From positions 1 to 22,063 of the forward strand of contig CANGOK010000019.1 in assembly GCA_947455285.1 (NCBI GenBank): a stretch of 22,063 nt of DNA. Reading direction: 5' to 3'. The position numbers and the translations under genes are program-made. The DNA is from Beijerinckiaceae bacterium. GTDB lineage: Bacteria; Pseudomonadota; Alphaproteobacteria; Rhizobiales; Beijerinckiaceae. The notes below the pieces were generated by a model, which had not been told where the DNA came from, did no database searches, and saw only the letters and a list, made by a program, of their open reading frames with translations. Positions 8,186 to 15,991 of the stretch are shown here, piece after piece. The stretch's first letter is position 1. Each line of letters opens with the position of its first letter.

Positions 8186-9198
8186 CACTTGAACAGATCG
8201 GTCGCGACCTTCAGCAGGGGCTCGCGATCCTCAAGGGGTATCGAGCCCATGAGCTTGATCTGCGCCAGACGCTTGGCGTCCGGATCGGTCAACTCTTCCT
8301 CCACCCCTTGAACCACGGTGCCCATCCACGCCTTCGCATAGATGACCTGCGATTCCTTGCTGACGAGGTGGTTGATCAAGAGCCGCGCCGCATTGGGATG
8401 AGGCGCCCCCTTCAGGATTGCGCCTTCGATGGGGGTATAGGGGCAGCCATCCTCCATCGCGACCACCTTCACCGGAAGGCCCTTCAGCGGCGAGGCGAAG
8501 GCGACGATCTGATTGATGAAGATGGGATATTCCCCACGCGCGATGCGGCGCGAATTTTCCTGCAGGTCGCGGCCGATGCCCATGTCCTGCGTCTTCAACT
8601 TCTCGAAATATTCCGCGCCATATTTGCGGTAGAGCACCCCGAAGACCGTCGCCCCGCTGCCGACCGCACGCATGTCGTCCGTCAGCATCTTGCCCTTCCA
8701 CTTGGGATCGAGCAGATCCTTCCACTGTTTGGGCTCCTCGCCCGCCTTCACGTGATTGGTGTTGACCAACGTGCAGATCACCTGAACCCAGGCCGGCACC
8801 GAATGGCTGTTCGCCTTGAATGGCGCGCGCAGGTTCTTCATATTCGGAACGCCGCCATGTTCTGCGACGAAATCGGTCTGCCTTTGCAGAAGGATCGACG
8901 CGTCGCCGTGGAACTCCACGTCAGCCACATAGCGTTGCGACGTTTGTTCGGTGCGGATGCGCTCGGTCAACTCGCTCGCGCGCGCGTCAAATTCCTGCAC
9001 TTTGACGCCATAGGTTTTCTCGAAGTTCTGGACCACTGCCTTCCAGTGCGGCGCCCCCAATTGCGCATGATAGACGGTGACGCTTCCTTCCTTCTTGGCG
9101 GCGGCGACAACCTTGTCCCAATCCTGCTCCTGCGCGGATGCAGGCTGCATCGCCGCCGCTCCAAACAGAACCAATGCTGTCGCCATACAAGAACGCAT
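8185..9198 (-). CDS. FbpA/AfuA-type ABC substrate-binding protein
   Basis: A 337-residue periplasmic binding protein. The signal peptide runs to about residue 22 (ending ASAQ), then DWDKVVAAAKKEGSVTVYHA and, later, WKDLLDPKWKGKM and GAPHPNAARLL, all typical of the ferric-iron/small-molecule class-1 binding fold. I start at the ATG at 9198, behind GGAGGAAATC and directly before the signal peptide; the longer frame up to 9381 has no signal peptide. It lacks the adjacent Tyr-Tyr pair used by classic ferric-binding proteins, so an organic ligand is more likely. It is divergent from the amidohydrolase operon that carries the matching permease and ATPase. It heads the minus-strand operon and has a paralogue at 17520-18542. 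Confidence 0.9.
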   Translation of the reverse strand: MRSCMATALVLFGAAAMQPASAQEQDWDKVVAAAKKEGSVTVYHAQLGAPHWKAVVQNFEKTYGVKVQEFDARASELTERIRTEQTSQRYVADVEFHGDASILLQRQTDFVAEHGGVPNMKNLRAPFKANSHSVPAWVQVICTLVNTNHVKAGEEPKQWKDLLDPKWKGKMLTDDMRAVGSGATVFGVLYRKYGAEYFEKLKTQDMGIGRDLQENSRRIARGEYPIFINQIVAFASPLKGLPVKVVAMEDGCPYTPIEGAILKGAPHPNAARLLINHLVSKESQVIYAKAWMGTVVQGVEEELTDPDAKRLAQIKLMGSIPLEDREPLLKVATDLFK

Positions 9199-9360
9199 GA
9201 TTTCCTCCCACTCCCCACTCTGGGGCGTCGTTTTGCTTCGTCCCACCGACCAGCAGCAATGCGCCGCGCTTGACGGAGAGGGCGTTATGGATTGAGGTGA
9301 TCGTAGCAAGCGCAGCCCGGAGCGGAAAGCAAAATATCCGGACCCGCGTAGGGAGGAAGC
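9199..9360. promoter_or_regulatory. Divergent intergenic region between two operons
   Basis: These 162 bases separate the divergent FbpA-type gene and the first amidohydrolase gene, so both operon promoters should lie here. The plus strand has TTGACG at 9270-9275, a good -35 match, but no convincing -10 at the right distance. The minus strand has CATAAC (9289-9284) as a weak -10 candidate with TTGCTA 14 bases upstream, a poor spacing. A CCCC-ACTCT-GGGG stem lies at 9213-9225 in the leader of the minus-strand gene. Strong ribosome sites flank both ends (GGGAGGAAGC plus strand, GGAGGAAATC minus strand). The presence of promoters is inferred from gene orientation. Confidence 0.45.
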
Positions 9361-10494
9361 ATGCAGGTTCGGATGGATCATACAATCCCGGCGAAAGGCG
9401 CGGCGGTCGGCCTATTTGGCGGCGCAGCGGTGGACAGCGATGTGCATATCTCCGTACCCTCGGTGAAGGCGTTGCTGCCTTATCTCAACCAGTACTGGCG
9501 TCAGCAATTCCTCACACGCGGCATCGACCGACTCAGCTGGAACATGACGAGCGATCCGCCCAACGCGCCCATCACGGCTCGTCCCGACCGACGGCCGACG
9601 AGTGGGCGCCCGGGCAGCGACTTTTCCATACTTAAAGAAAAGCATCTCGACGTCTTCGGCCCCTCGGCCGCCATCGCCAACTGCATCTATGGGGGAGCGG
9701 CTCTACACAGTGAGGATATGGCCGCGGTCGTCTGCACCGCCGTCAACGACTGGATCGCCGCCGAATGGCTCGATCGCGACCCGCGCCTTCGCGCCTCCAT
9801 CGTCGTGCCGCTGAACAATGCAGACCTCGCGGCTGAGGAAATCGAGCGCCGCGCGGGCGACCCGCGCTTCGTGCAGGTGCTGATGCTGGCCATGGGCGAG
9901 CAACCGCTGGGCAAGCGCGCCCATTGGCCGATCTACGCCGCCGCCAACCGCCACGGCCTTCCCATCGGGGTCCATGCAGGCAGCCTCTATCAGCACCCGG
10001 CCCTTGCAGGCGGCTATGGCTCATATTTCCTCGAGGACTATGTGGCGCAGGCCTTCGGTTTTGAAAGCTGCGTGCTAAGCCTCGTATCCGAAGGCGTCTT
10101 CGCGAAGTTCCCCGACCTGAAGTTTGTTTTCATGGAGTCGGGCGTGACCTGGCTCCCCGCGGCGCTGTGGCGTTTCGACAAGACCTGGCGCGGCGTGCGC
10201 GCAGAGGTACCATGGGTCAAGGTTCCACCCTCCCAGATCGTGCGCGACCATATCCGCCTAACCTTGCAGCCCTTCGATGAGCCTGAGGGCGCAGGGCGTC
10301 TGGAGCGTTTCTGCGAGCAGATGAAGTCTGACGAGATGGTGCTTTTCTCCACTGATTTCCCGCACTGGCATTTCGAGGGAGAGGCCGCGCTGCCCATCAG
10401 CGCCAGCAGTCCGCTCGCTCGCAAGATCCTGTGGGACAATCCGCGCGGGACCTATCCCCGCCTGAACGCCCTTAGCCCGGAGATTGCGGCATGA
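9361..10494 (+). CDS. Amidohydrolase-superfamily enzyme (amidohydrolase 2, ACMSD-like), type A copy 1
   Basis: A 377-residue cytoplasmic TIM-barrel metalloenzyme of the family that includes ACMSD and other decarboxylases/hydrolases. The strand-1 metal motif is VDSDVH (Asp25, Asp27, His29). Other candidate active-site residues are His205 (GVHAGS), Glu244 (SEGVFAKFPDL), Glu259 (MESGVTWLP) and Asp332 with His335 (FSTDFPHWHF). It has an N-terminal extension of about 15 residues relative to its copy at 14885, and DSD where the other three copies have DCD. Start ATG at 9361 behind GGGAGGAAGC. It is the first gene of the core operon; its stop overlaps the type B gene (ATGA). The substrate is unknown; decarboxylation or hydrolysis of a carboxylated cyclic compound is a family-based guess. 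Confidence 0.9.
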   Translation: MQVRMDHTIPAKGAAVGLFGGAAVDSDVHISVPSVKALLPYLNQYWRQQFLTRGIDRLSWNMTSDPPNAPITARPDRRPTSGRPGSDFSILKEKHLDVFGPSAAIANCIYGGAALHSEDMAAVVCTAVNDWIAAEWLDRDPRLRASIVVPLNNADLAAEEIERRAGDPRFVQVLMLAMGEQPLGKRAHWPIYAAANRHGLPIGVHAGSLYQHPALAGGYGSYFLEDYVAQAFGFESCVLSLVSEGVFAKFPDLKFVFMESGVTWLPAALWRFDKTWRGVRAEVPWVKVPPSQIVRDHIRLTLQPFDEPEGAGRLERFCEQMKSDEMVLFSTDFPHWHFEGEAALPISASSPLARKILWDNPRGTYPRLNALSPEIAA

Positions 10495-11612
10495 GCATCG
10501 ATGTTCTCGAGCCGCAGGAGCGGCGCAAGTCCGGCGGCGCCCTGCAGGGGCTGGGCGTGGTCGATTGCGACATCCATCCTCAATTCTCCACCCCCGGCGA
10601 GATTCTCGAGTTCTTGCCGGAGCGTTGGCGCGACTATGTGCGCACCTATGGCGGCTTCTATCGCCAGCCGCTCGCCGACACGCTGTCTCATCCGCGCATG
10701 GCGCCGGATGTGGCGCGCGCAGATTCCTGGCCGCCCAGTGGCGCGCCCCCCGGCGGCGATCTCGCCTTCATGCAGAAGCAGCATCTCGACGCCAACAATG
10801 TCGAGCACGGCATGCTGATGCCCCTCAATCGCGGCCCCGGCAACCAGCGTAATCTCGAATATGGCGCGGCCCTCGCCACCGCCGTCAACGATTGGCAGAT
10901 CGCCTGCTGGGTCGAGCGCGACCCGCGCCTGCACGCCTCCATCGTCTGCACGCAAGAGCACACGCCCTTCGCGCTGGCCGAAATCGAGCGTTGTGCGCCC
11001 GACAAGCGCTTCTCGCAGATCATGCTGCCGCCAAAGAGTCTTGAGCCGCTGGGACGGCGCAGGTACTGGCCTATTTTTGAGGCTGCGCAGGCCTTCAATC
11101 TGCCGATCGCCCTGCATGTGGGCGGCATCAACGGCTATCCGCCGACCGGCAGCGGCTGGCCCTCCTATTATATCGAAGAGCAACACACCAATGTGCAGGG
11201 CATGCAGGGCCTCATCACCAGCATGGTGATCGAAGGCGTTTTCGAGCAGTTCCCGAAGCTGCGGATGGTGCTCGTTGAAGGCGGCATCGCCTGGGCGCCG
11301 CCGCTCAAGTGGCGGCTCGACAAACACTGGAAGCGGCTGAAGAGCGAGGCGCCGCATCTCAAACGGCTGCCCTCCGAATATATCCGCGACCACATCTGGT
11401 TCACCACCCAGCCGCTCGACGAGCCGCCGGAAGATTCAGACCTTCTCGAAACCTTCGAACAGGTCGGCCTCGACCGCATCATGTTCTCGACTGACTATCC
11501 CCACTGGGATTTCGATGAACCAAGCTTCGTCGCCGCCAAACTGCGGATTGGGCCTGAAAAACTTCGCGCCATCATGAGCGGCAACGCAAGGGAGCTCTAC
11601 GGCCTGTCATGA
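10491..11612 (+). CDS. Amidohydrolase-superfamily enzyme, type B copy 1
   Basis: A 373-residue ACMSD-like TIM-barrel protein. The metal motif VVDCDIHP has Asp25, Asp27 and His29. Others are His209 (ALHVGG), Glu249 (EGVFEQFP), Glu263 (VEGGIAWAP) and Asp335 with His338 (FSTDYPHWDF). It differs from type A in several blocks: the segment around residues 65-90 (PRM..ARADSWPPSGAPPGGD), PLGRRRYWPIF, and HLKRLPSEYIRDH with WFTTQP. Types A and B are therefore separate clades rather than recent copies of each other. ATGA overlaps at both ends, with the type A gene before and the Rieske gene after, point to coupled translation and probably matched amounts. An A-B hetero-oligomer or two successive steps are both possible. 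Confidence 0.91.
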   Translation: MSIDVLEPQERRKSGGALQGLGVVDCDIHPQFSTPGEILEFLPERWRDYVRTYGGFYRQPLADTLSHPRMAPDVARADSWPPSGAPPGGDLAFMQKQHLDANNVEHGMLMPLNRGPGNQRNLEYGAALATAVNDWQIACWVERDPRLHASIVCTQEHTPFALAEIERCAPDKRFSQIMLPPKSLEPLGRRRYWPIFEAAQAFNLPIALHVGGINGYPPTGSGWPSYYIEEQHTNVQGMQGLITSMVIEGVFEQFPKLRMVLVEGGIAWAPPLKWRLDKHWKRLKSEAPHLKRLPSEYIRDHIWFTTQPLDEPPEDSDLLETFEQVGLDRIMFSTDYPHWDFDEPSFVAAKLRIGPEKLRAIMSGNARELYGLS

Positions 11613-12028
11613 GCAAGTCCCGTTTCGTCGTCGCCAAAACCGGGGATGTGGCGCCCGGAACCTCGCTCCGCGTCAATGCAGGCGGGAGAGACATCGCCCT
11701 GTTCAATGTGAGCGGCGAATTTTTCGCGTTGGGAGACCGTTGCCCGCATGAGAGCGGCTCGCTTTGCGCTGGCAAGATCGTCGGATTCGCAGAGGCCGAT
11801 GAGCCCGGCAAATATCGCCTCGTGCGCGATGGCGAATTTGTTCGTTGCCCATGGCATGGCTGGGAGTTCGACATCCGCACCGGCAAATCATGGTGCGATC
11901 CCGAAAAGTCCCGCGTGCGCGCCTATCAGACCGGCGTTGCGGCGGGGTCCGATCTCGTCGAAGGCCCCTATGTGGCCGAAACGTTCAAGGTGTCCGTTGA
12001 AGAGAATTACGTTGTCATTGAAATCTGA
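11609..12028 (+). CDS. Rieske [2Fe-2S] ferredoxin-like protein, copy 1
   Basis: A 139-residue soluble one-domain Rieske protein. Cluster ligands are Cys45-Pro-His47 (RCPH) and Cys80-Pro-Trp-His83 (CPWHGWEFD). There are 32 residues between His47 and Cys80, where classic Rieske ferredoxins have about 15-17; the extra stretch contains DEPGKYRLVRDGEF. There is no signal peptide. It presumably passes electrons to an oxygenase or other redox enzyme, but neither an oxygenase alpha subunit nor a ferredoxin reductase is in the window. The gene overlaps the type B amidohydrolase stop by four bases (ATGA) and is 15 bases before the permease gene. Confidence in the Rieske call is high; the partner is unknown. 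Confidence 0.92.
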   Translation: MSKSRFVVAKTGDVAPGTSLRVNAGGRDIALFNVSGEFFALGDRCPHESGSLCAGKIVGFAEADEPGKYRLVRDGEFVRCPWHGWEFDIRTGKSWCDPEKSRVRAYQTGVAAGSDLVEGPYVAETFKVSVEENYVVIEI

Positions 12029-12043
12029 CCGCCGGAGCGCGTC

Positions 12044-13756
12044 ATGAGCATGCCCGCGAAGGCTGACCAAGGCTGGCGCATGCCCTCCCCGCGCGCGCTC
12101 GGCGTGACCGCGCTCGTGCTATTTCTGGGTTTCCTGACCATCTATCCATTCGGCATGCTGCTTTATGGCAGCCTGCACTCGACTCCGCCCGGCATGGCCG
12201 GCGAGTTCAATCTTGAGGGCTACCGAGAAGCGTTCAACGCGGCGAACTTTAGAATTCTGCTCGTCACGGTCGAGATCGCTCTCGCCAAAACCATTCCATC
12301 GCTCCTGCTCGCCATCCTGCTCGCATGGATCGTGGCGCGCACGGATACGCCGTGGCGTGGCAAGCTGGAGGTGCTGATCTCCCTGCCCTTCTTCATTCCG
12401 CCGATCCTGACCGCCATGGCCTGGGCCATGCTAGGCAATCCGCAGGTGGGCCTGCTCAACACGCTCTGGAAGTCGATGACAGGCGCGACCGTCTCGCCGA
12501 TCAATATCTATTCATTCGGCGGCGTCGTCTGGCACATGATCCAGTATTCGACGCCGTTCCTCTTTCTCTTCATCGTCGACATCTTCCGCGCCATGGACCC
12601 GGCGCTGGAGGAATCGAGCCGCATGTGCGGCGCCTCGTCGTGGCGCACGTTCCGCTCGATCACACTTTTGCTGATGACGCCTGCGCTCACCAACGCTTTC
12701 ATCCTGAGCTTCATCCGGGGCATGGAGAATTTCGAGTCGCCGCTATTCTTCGGCACGCCCGCAAAGATCACCGTGGTGACGACCGAAATCTATAACTCGA
12801 TCCACCACCACGCGACGCCAGACTATCAATACGCCACCGCCATCAGCTTCCTTGTGATGATGCTGATGTTAGCTATGGTATTCGTGCAGTGGCGCATCCT
12901 GAGCGGTCGCAGCTTCCAGACCGTGACTGGCAAGGGCTATTCGCCCTCGGTGATGAAGCTCGGCCGCTGGCGCTGGGTGACCTTCGCTTTCTGTATTCTC
13001 TTCTTTATCGTCACAGTTGTGATGCCGGTGGCGCAGCTGCTGATCGGCTCCTTCTTCAAGTTCTTCGGCTTCTATCAGGCCGACATGCTGACGCTTGAGC
13101 ATTACGAGGCCGTGTGGTCGTCGAGCGAAATATGGCGCGGCTTCACCAACACCATGTGGCTCGGCCTTATGGGCGCCAGCGCGACCATGGCGCTGGGCGG
13201 CGTCGTCGCTTACATCTCCGTTCGCACCCAATGGCGCGGACGCAGACTGATCGACGCGCTGGCGTGGCTGCCTTGGATGATGCCGGGCATGGTGCTGGGC
13301 ATTGGCTTTCTCTGGGCCTTCGCAATGTTGCCGGGACCGATCCCGATCTATGGCACCATCTGGGCGCTGTTGCTGGCCTATATCGCACTCGGCACGCCCG
13401 TCTCGGTCCGCGTCATGTCGAGCGCCTATGCGCAGCTCTCTTACGATCTCGAGGAATGCTCGCGCGTCCACGGCGCGACCTTCATGCAGACGCTCTGGCG
13501 CATTCTGGTCGCGCTGGCGTGGCCCTCGTTTGCGGTCGGCTGGGTGCTCACCTTTTTCGGCATCATGCGCGAACTCAGCGCCTCCGTGCTGCTCTATGCG
13601 GTCGGCTCCGAAGTTTTGTCAGTCGTCCTGATGAAGCTCTGGGCCAATGGACAGGCCGAGCAGGTCAGCGTCATCGGCCTCTTCATGATGCTGCTCGTCA
13701 TCCTGTTCCGCTGGGTTCAACTGCGGTTCTTGAACAGCCGGTTCGGTCAGGCTTAG
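12044..13756 (+). CDS. Two-domain ABC permease, FbpB/PotB-C fusion type
   Basis: A 570-residue inner-membrane protein with about twelve hydrophobic segments, formed by two permease units in tandem. Each has an EAA loop contacting the ATPase: EESSRMCGASSWRTF around residues 190-200 and EECSRVHGATFMQTL around 465-480. This duplicated layout is typical of ferric-iron-type importers and relatives that carry organic ligands. The ATG at 12044 follows GGAG. It lies between a Rieske gene and its ATPase, inside the amidohydrolase operon. The binding-protein partner is not in the operon; the likely candidates are the FbpA-type genes on the opposite strand at 8185-9198 and 17520-18542. Confidence 0.93.
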   Translation: MSMPAKADQGWRMPSPRALGVTALVLFLGFLTIYPFGMLLYGSLHSTPPGMAGEFNLEGYREAFNAANFRILLVTVEIALAKTIPSLLLAILLAWIVARTDTPWRGKLEVLISLPFFIPPILTAMAWAMLGNPQVGLLNTLWKSMTGATVSPINIYSFGGVVWHMIQYSTPFLFLFIVDIFRAMDPALEESSRMCGASSWRTFRSITLLLMTPALTNAFILSFIRGMENFESPLFFGTPAKITVVTTEIYNSIHHHATPDYQYATAISFLVMMLMLAMVFVQWRILSGRSFQTVTGKGYSPSVMKLGRWRWVTFAFCILFFIVTVVMPVAQLLIGSFFKFFGFYQADMLTLEHYEAVWSSSEIWRGFTNTMWLGLMGASATMALGGVVAYISVRTQWRGRRLIDALAWLPWMMPGMVLGIGFLWAFAMLPGPIPIYGTIWALLLAYIALGTPVSVRVMSSAYAQLSYDLEECSRVHGATFMQTLWRILVALAWPSFAVGWVLTFFGIMRELSASVLLYAVGSEVLSVVLMKLWANGQAEQVSVIGLFMMLLVILFRWVQLRFLNSRFGQA

Positions 13757-13767
13757 GAAAGTTTTGA

Positions 13768-14862
13768 ATGTCTGAAATCTTGCTAGAGGGCCTGAGTTGC
13801 CAGTTCGGCGCATCCACCGCGGTCGACGCCATCGACCTTGCGGTGGAGACAGGCGAATTCCTGACGCTGCTTGGCCCATCGGGCTGCGGCAAAACGACCA
13901 CGCTGCGCATGATCGCGGGCCTGCAGCAAAGCAGCGGCGGGCGCATCAGCATCGGCGGCGAAGTCGTCAGCGATTCGGCGCGCGGCTTCTTCATGGCGCC
14001 GGAGCGGCGGCGTCTCGGCATGGTGTTCCAGTCCTACGCCATCTGGCCGCATATGACCGTCTTCGACAATGTTGCCTATCCCCTGCGCATCCGCCGCCGC
14101 CCGGCCGCCGAGATCAAGGAGAGCGTTGCGCGCGCCCTGCGCCTCGTCGAGATGGAGGCCTATGCCGAGCGGCCCGCCCCTGCCCTCTCAGGCGGCCAGC
14201 AGCAGCGCGTGGCCATCGCGCGCGCCCTCGTCTTTGAACCGCGCGTGCTGCTGCTCGACGAACCCCTTTCCAACCTCGATGCGCGCCTGCGCATGCAAAC
14301 GGGCGATGAATTCCGCGCCCTGCAGAAGCGGCTCGGCATCACCTCAATCTATGTGACCCACGATCAGAGCGAGGCCATGTCGCTGTCGGACCGCATCGTG
14401 GTCATGCATGGCGGCAAGATCCTGCAGATCGGTGCGCCTGAGAGCATCTATCACCAGCCACAATCGCTGGCGGTGGCGAAGTTCTTCGGCACGCCCAATG
14501 CGCTGCAGGCGACGGTGCGCGCCGCCCTGCGTCTGCCCAACGGTCAGGTGGAGCTGGAGGTCGCAGGCGAAGGCTTCGCTGGTACATGCCGTGCCGCTGC
14601 GGAAATGCCCGTGGGTCAGAAGATCTCCATCGTCATGCGTCCCGAGCAGATGCGCTTTTGCAGTGGCGATGGTTTGGCAGAGGGGCTTCGCTGGACCGGT
14701 GAGGTGATGGAGTCCATTTTCCGTGGGCCATACCGCTCCTATAAGGTGCAGACGCCCTCGGGGGTGATCCTTGTCGATTGCGCGGGACTTGCTGCGCCAG
14801 TCGCTGGCGAGCGCGTCACCATAGAAACAGACGGGCGAGCAGGATGGGCCTTGCCATGCTGA
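13768..14862 (+). CDS. ABC transporter ATPase, FbpC/PotA type
   Basis: A 364-residue ATPase. Walker A GPSGCGKT is at residues 36-43, the Q-loop at Gln88 (MVFQSYAIWPHMTV), the signature LSGGQQQRVAI at 140-150, Walker B VLLLDEP at 160-166, the D-loop SNLDA at 168-172 and the switch His198 (YVTHDQSEAM). The C-terminal 120 or so residues form a TOBE-like domain, as in PotA/FbpC/UgpC, which often bind ligand or regulator there. The start ATG follows GGAAAG. It is 11 bases after the permease gene and 22 before the second type A amidohydrolase gene, so it lies in the middle of the catabolic operon. It powers the two-domain permease. Confidence 0.95.
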   Translation: MSEILLEGLSCQFGASTAVDAIDLAVETGEFLTLLGPSGCGKTTTLRMIAGLQQSSGGRISIGGEVVSDSARGFFMAPERRRLGMVFQSYAIWPHMTVFDNVAYPLRIRRRPAAEIKESVARALRLVEMEAYAERPAPALSGGQQQRVAIARALVFEPRVLLLDEPLSNLDARLRMQTGDEFRALQKRLGITSIYVTHDQSEAMSLSDRIVVMHGGKILQIGAPESIYHQPQSLAVAKFFGTPNALQATVRAALRLPNGQVELEVAGEGFAGTCRAAAEMPVGQKISIVMRPEQMRFCSGDGLAEGLRWTGEVMESIFRGPYRSYKVQTPSGVILVDCAGLAAPVAGERVTIETDGRAGWALPC

Positions 14863-14884
14863 ACCTGACAAACAGGAGCCGCCC

Positions 14885-15991
14885 ATGAAGCTTCCCTTCA
14901 AAGGCGTCATCGACTGCGATCTGCACCTGCCCTCGCCGCCGACCACGGCTCTCCTGCCCTATCTCCCGACTCATTGGCGCGATCAGCTTGAGACCCGGTT
15001 CATCCACAAGATGAACTTCCAGCTCACCAGCTATCCGCCAAACTCACCCCTCACTTGCCGTGAGGATTGGCGGGCGAAGAAGGGCGATGGTGAAAGCGAT
15101 CTTGATCGGCTGCGGCGTCAGGCCCTCGACCCCTTCGGCGTCGATATCGCTGTTGCGTCCCTGCTGCATGGCGCCATCGCGCTCTTTAACGAAGACATGG
15201 CGGCGGCGCTCTGTTCGGCGGTGAATGATTTCGTCGCCCACGAATGGCTTGATCCTGAACCGCGCCTGCGCGGCTCGATCCTCATCACCGGCCAGAACAC
15301 CGACCATGCGGTGGCGGAGATCGAGCGCCTCGCTCATGACAAGCGCTTCGTGCAGGTCATTCTTCCTGTCATGGGGGACATGCTGCCGGGCAAGCGGCAG
15401 ATGTGGCCCATCTACCGGGCCTGCGAACGCCATGGCCTCGCACTCGCGCTTCATGCGGGAAGCACCTATCGCTTCCCCACCACGGGGTCGGGCTGGCCGT
15501 CCTTTCAAGTGGAGGATTACATCGCCAATAGCGCCGGCTTCGAGAACGCCATTGTCAGCCTGTTGTCCGAGGGCGTTTTTTCTGAATGTCCGAACCTGCG
15601 AGTCATTTGCCTTGAAGGCGGGTTTGGCTGGCTGCCGACCCTCATCTGGCGGTTGAACAAGGAATGGCGCGGCATTCGGCAGGAAGTGCCATGGATCACC
15701 CGCCAGCCCGGCGATATCCTGCGCGAGCGTTTCCGCTTCACGTTGCAGCCAGTGGAAGTGCCCGACGCCGCGCTGATCGCGCGCATCATCGGGCATATCG
15801 GCTCGGATGATTTGCTGCTCTTCTCGACCGACTATCCCCATGCCCATTTCGAGGGCGTGGAGGCGCTGCCCGATGGATTGCCCGAGGCCCTGATCAGAAA
15901 GATCACGCGAGACAATCCGCTCGCCGCCTATCCAAGGCTATCTGGTGGCGCGAGTGCGAACCAACCCGAAAAGGCGGAGCAAAGGTCATGA
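14885..15991 (+). CDS. Amidohydrolase-superfamily enzyme, type A copy 2
   Basis: A 368-residue ACMSD-like TIM-barrel protein. The metal motif VIDCDLHLP (Asp10, Asp12, His14) is close to the N-terminus. Other candidates are His190 (ALHAGS), Glu229 (SEGVFSECP), Glu244 (LEGGFGWLP) and Asp316 with His319 (FSTDYPHAHF). In the last motif an alanine replaces the tryptophan found in the other three copies. It shares type A markers with the protein at 9361-10494: SYPPNSPLT, EDMAAALCSAVND, VQVILPVMG and RFTLQPVEVP. Ribosome site CAGGAG before the ATG at 14885. It overlaps the next gene (ATGA). The divergence from copy 1 suggests an older duplication and possibly a different substrate. Confidence 0.91.
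   Translation: MKLPFKGVIDCDLHLPSPPTTALLPYLPTHWRDQLETRFIHKMNFQLTSYPPNSPLTCREDWRAKKGDGESDLDRLRRQALDPFGVDIAVASLLHGAIALFNEDMAAALCSAVNDFVAHEWLDPEPRLRGSILITGQNTDHAVAEIERLAHDKRFVQVILPVMGDMLPGKRQMWPIYRACERHGLALALHAGSTYRFPTTGSGWPSFQVEDYIANSAGFENAIVSLLSEGVFSECPNLRVICLEGGFGWLPTLIWRLNKEWRGIRQEVPWITRQPGDILRERFRFTLQPVEVPDAALIARIIGHIGSDDLLLFSTDYPHAHFEGVEALPDGLPEALIRKITRDNPLAAYPRLSGGASANQPEKAEQRS

Noticed and set aside
7867..9273. A 468-codon plus-strand open frame
   Set aside because: It lies antisense to the VOC gene and the FbpA-type gene, both of which have strong family motifs and ribosome sites. Long antisense frames are common in GC-rich coding DNA, and its translation shows no recognisable fold.
9270..9298. 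A sigma-70 promoter from the TTGACG at 9270-9275
   Set aside because: The -35 match is good, but no hexamer resembling TATAAT lies 16-18 bases downstream, so I do not call a defined promoter.
9199..9381. Longer N-terminus for the FbpA-type protein
   Set aside because: The extension would cross the divergent promoter region, has no signal peptide, and the ATG at 9198 has an excellent ribosome site directly before a signal peptide.
10452..11393. A 313-codon minus-strand open frame
   Set aside because: It is antisense to the type B amidohydrolase copy 1 and has no ribosome site or recognisable motif.
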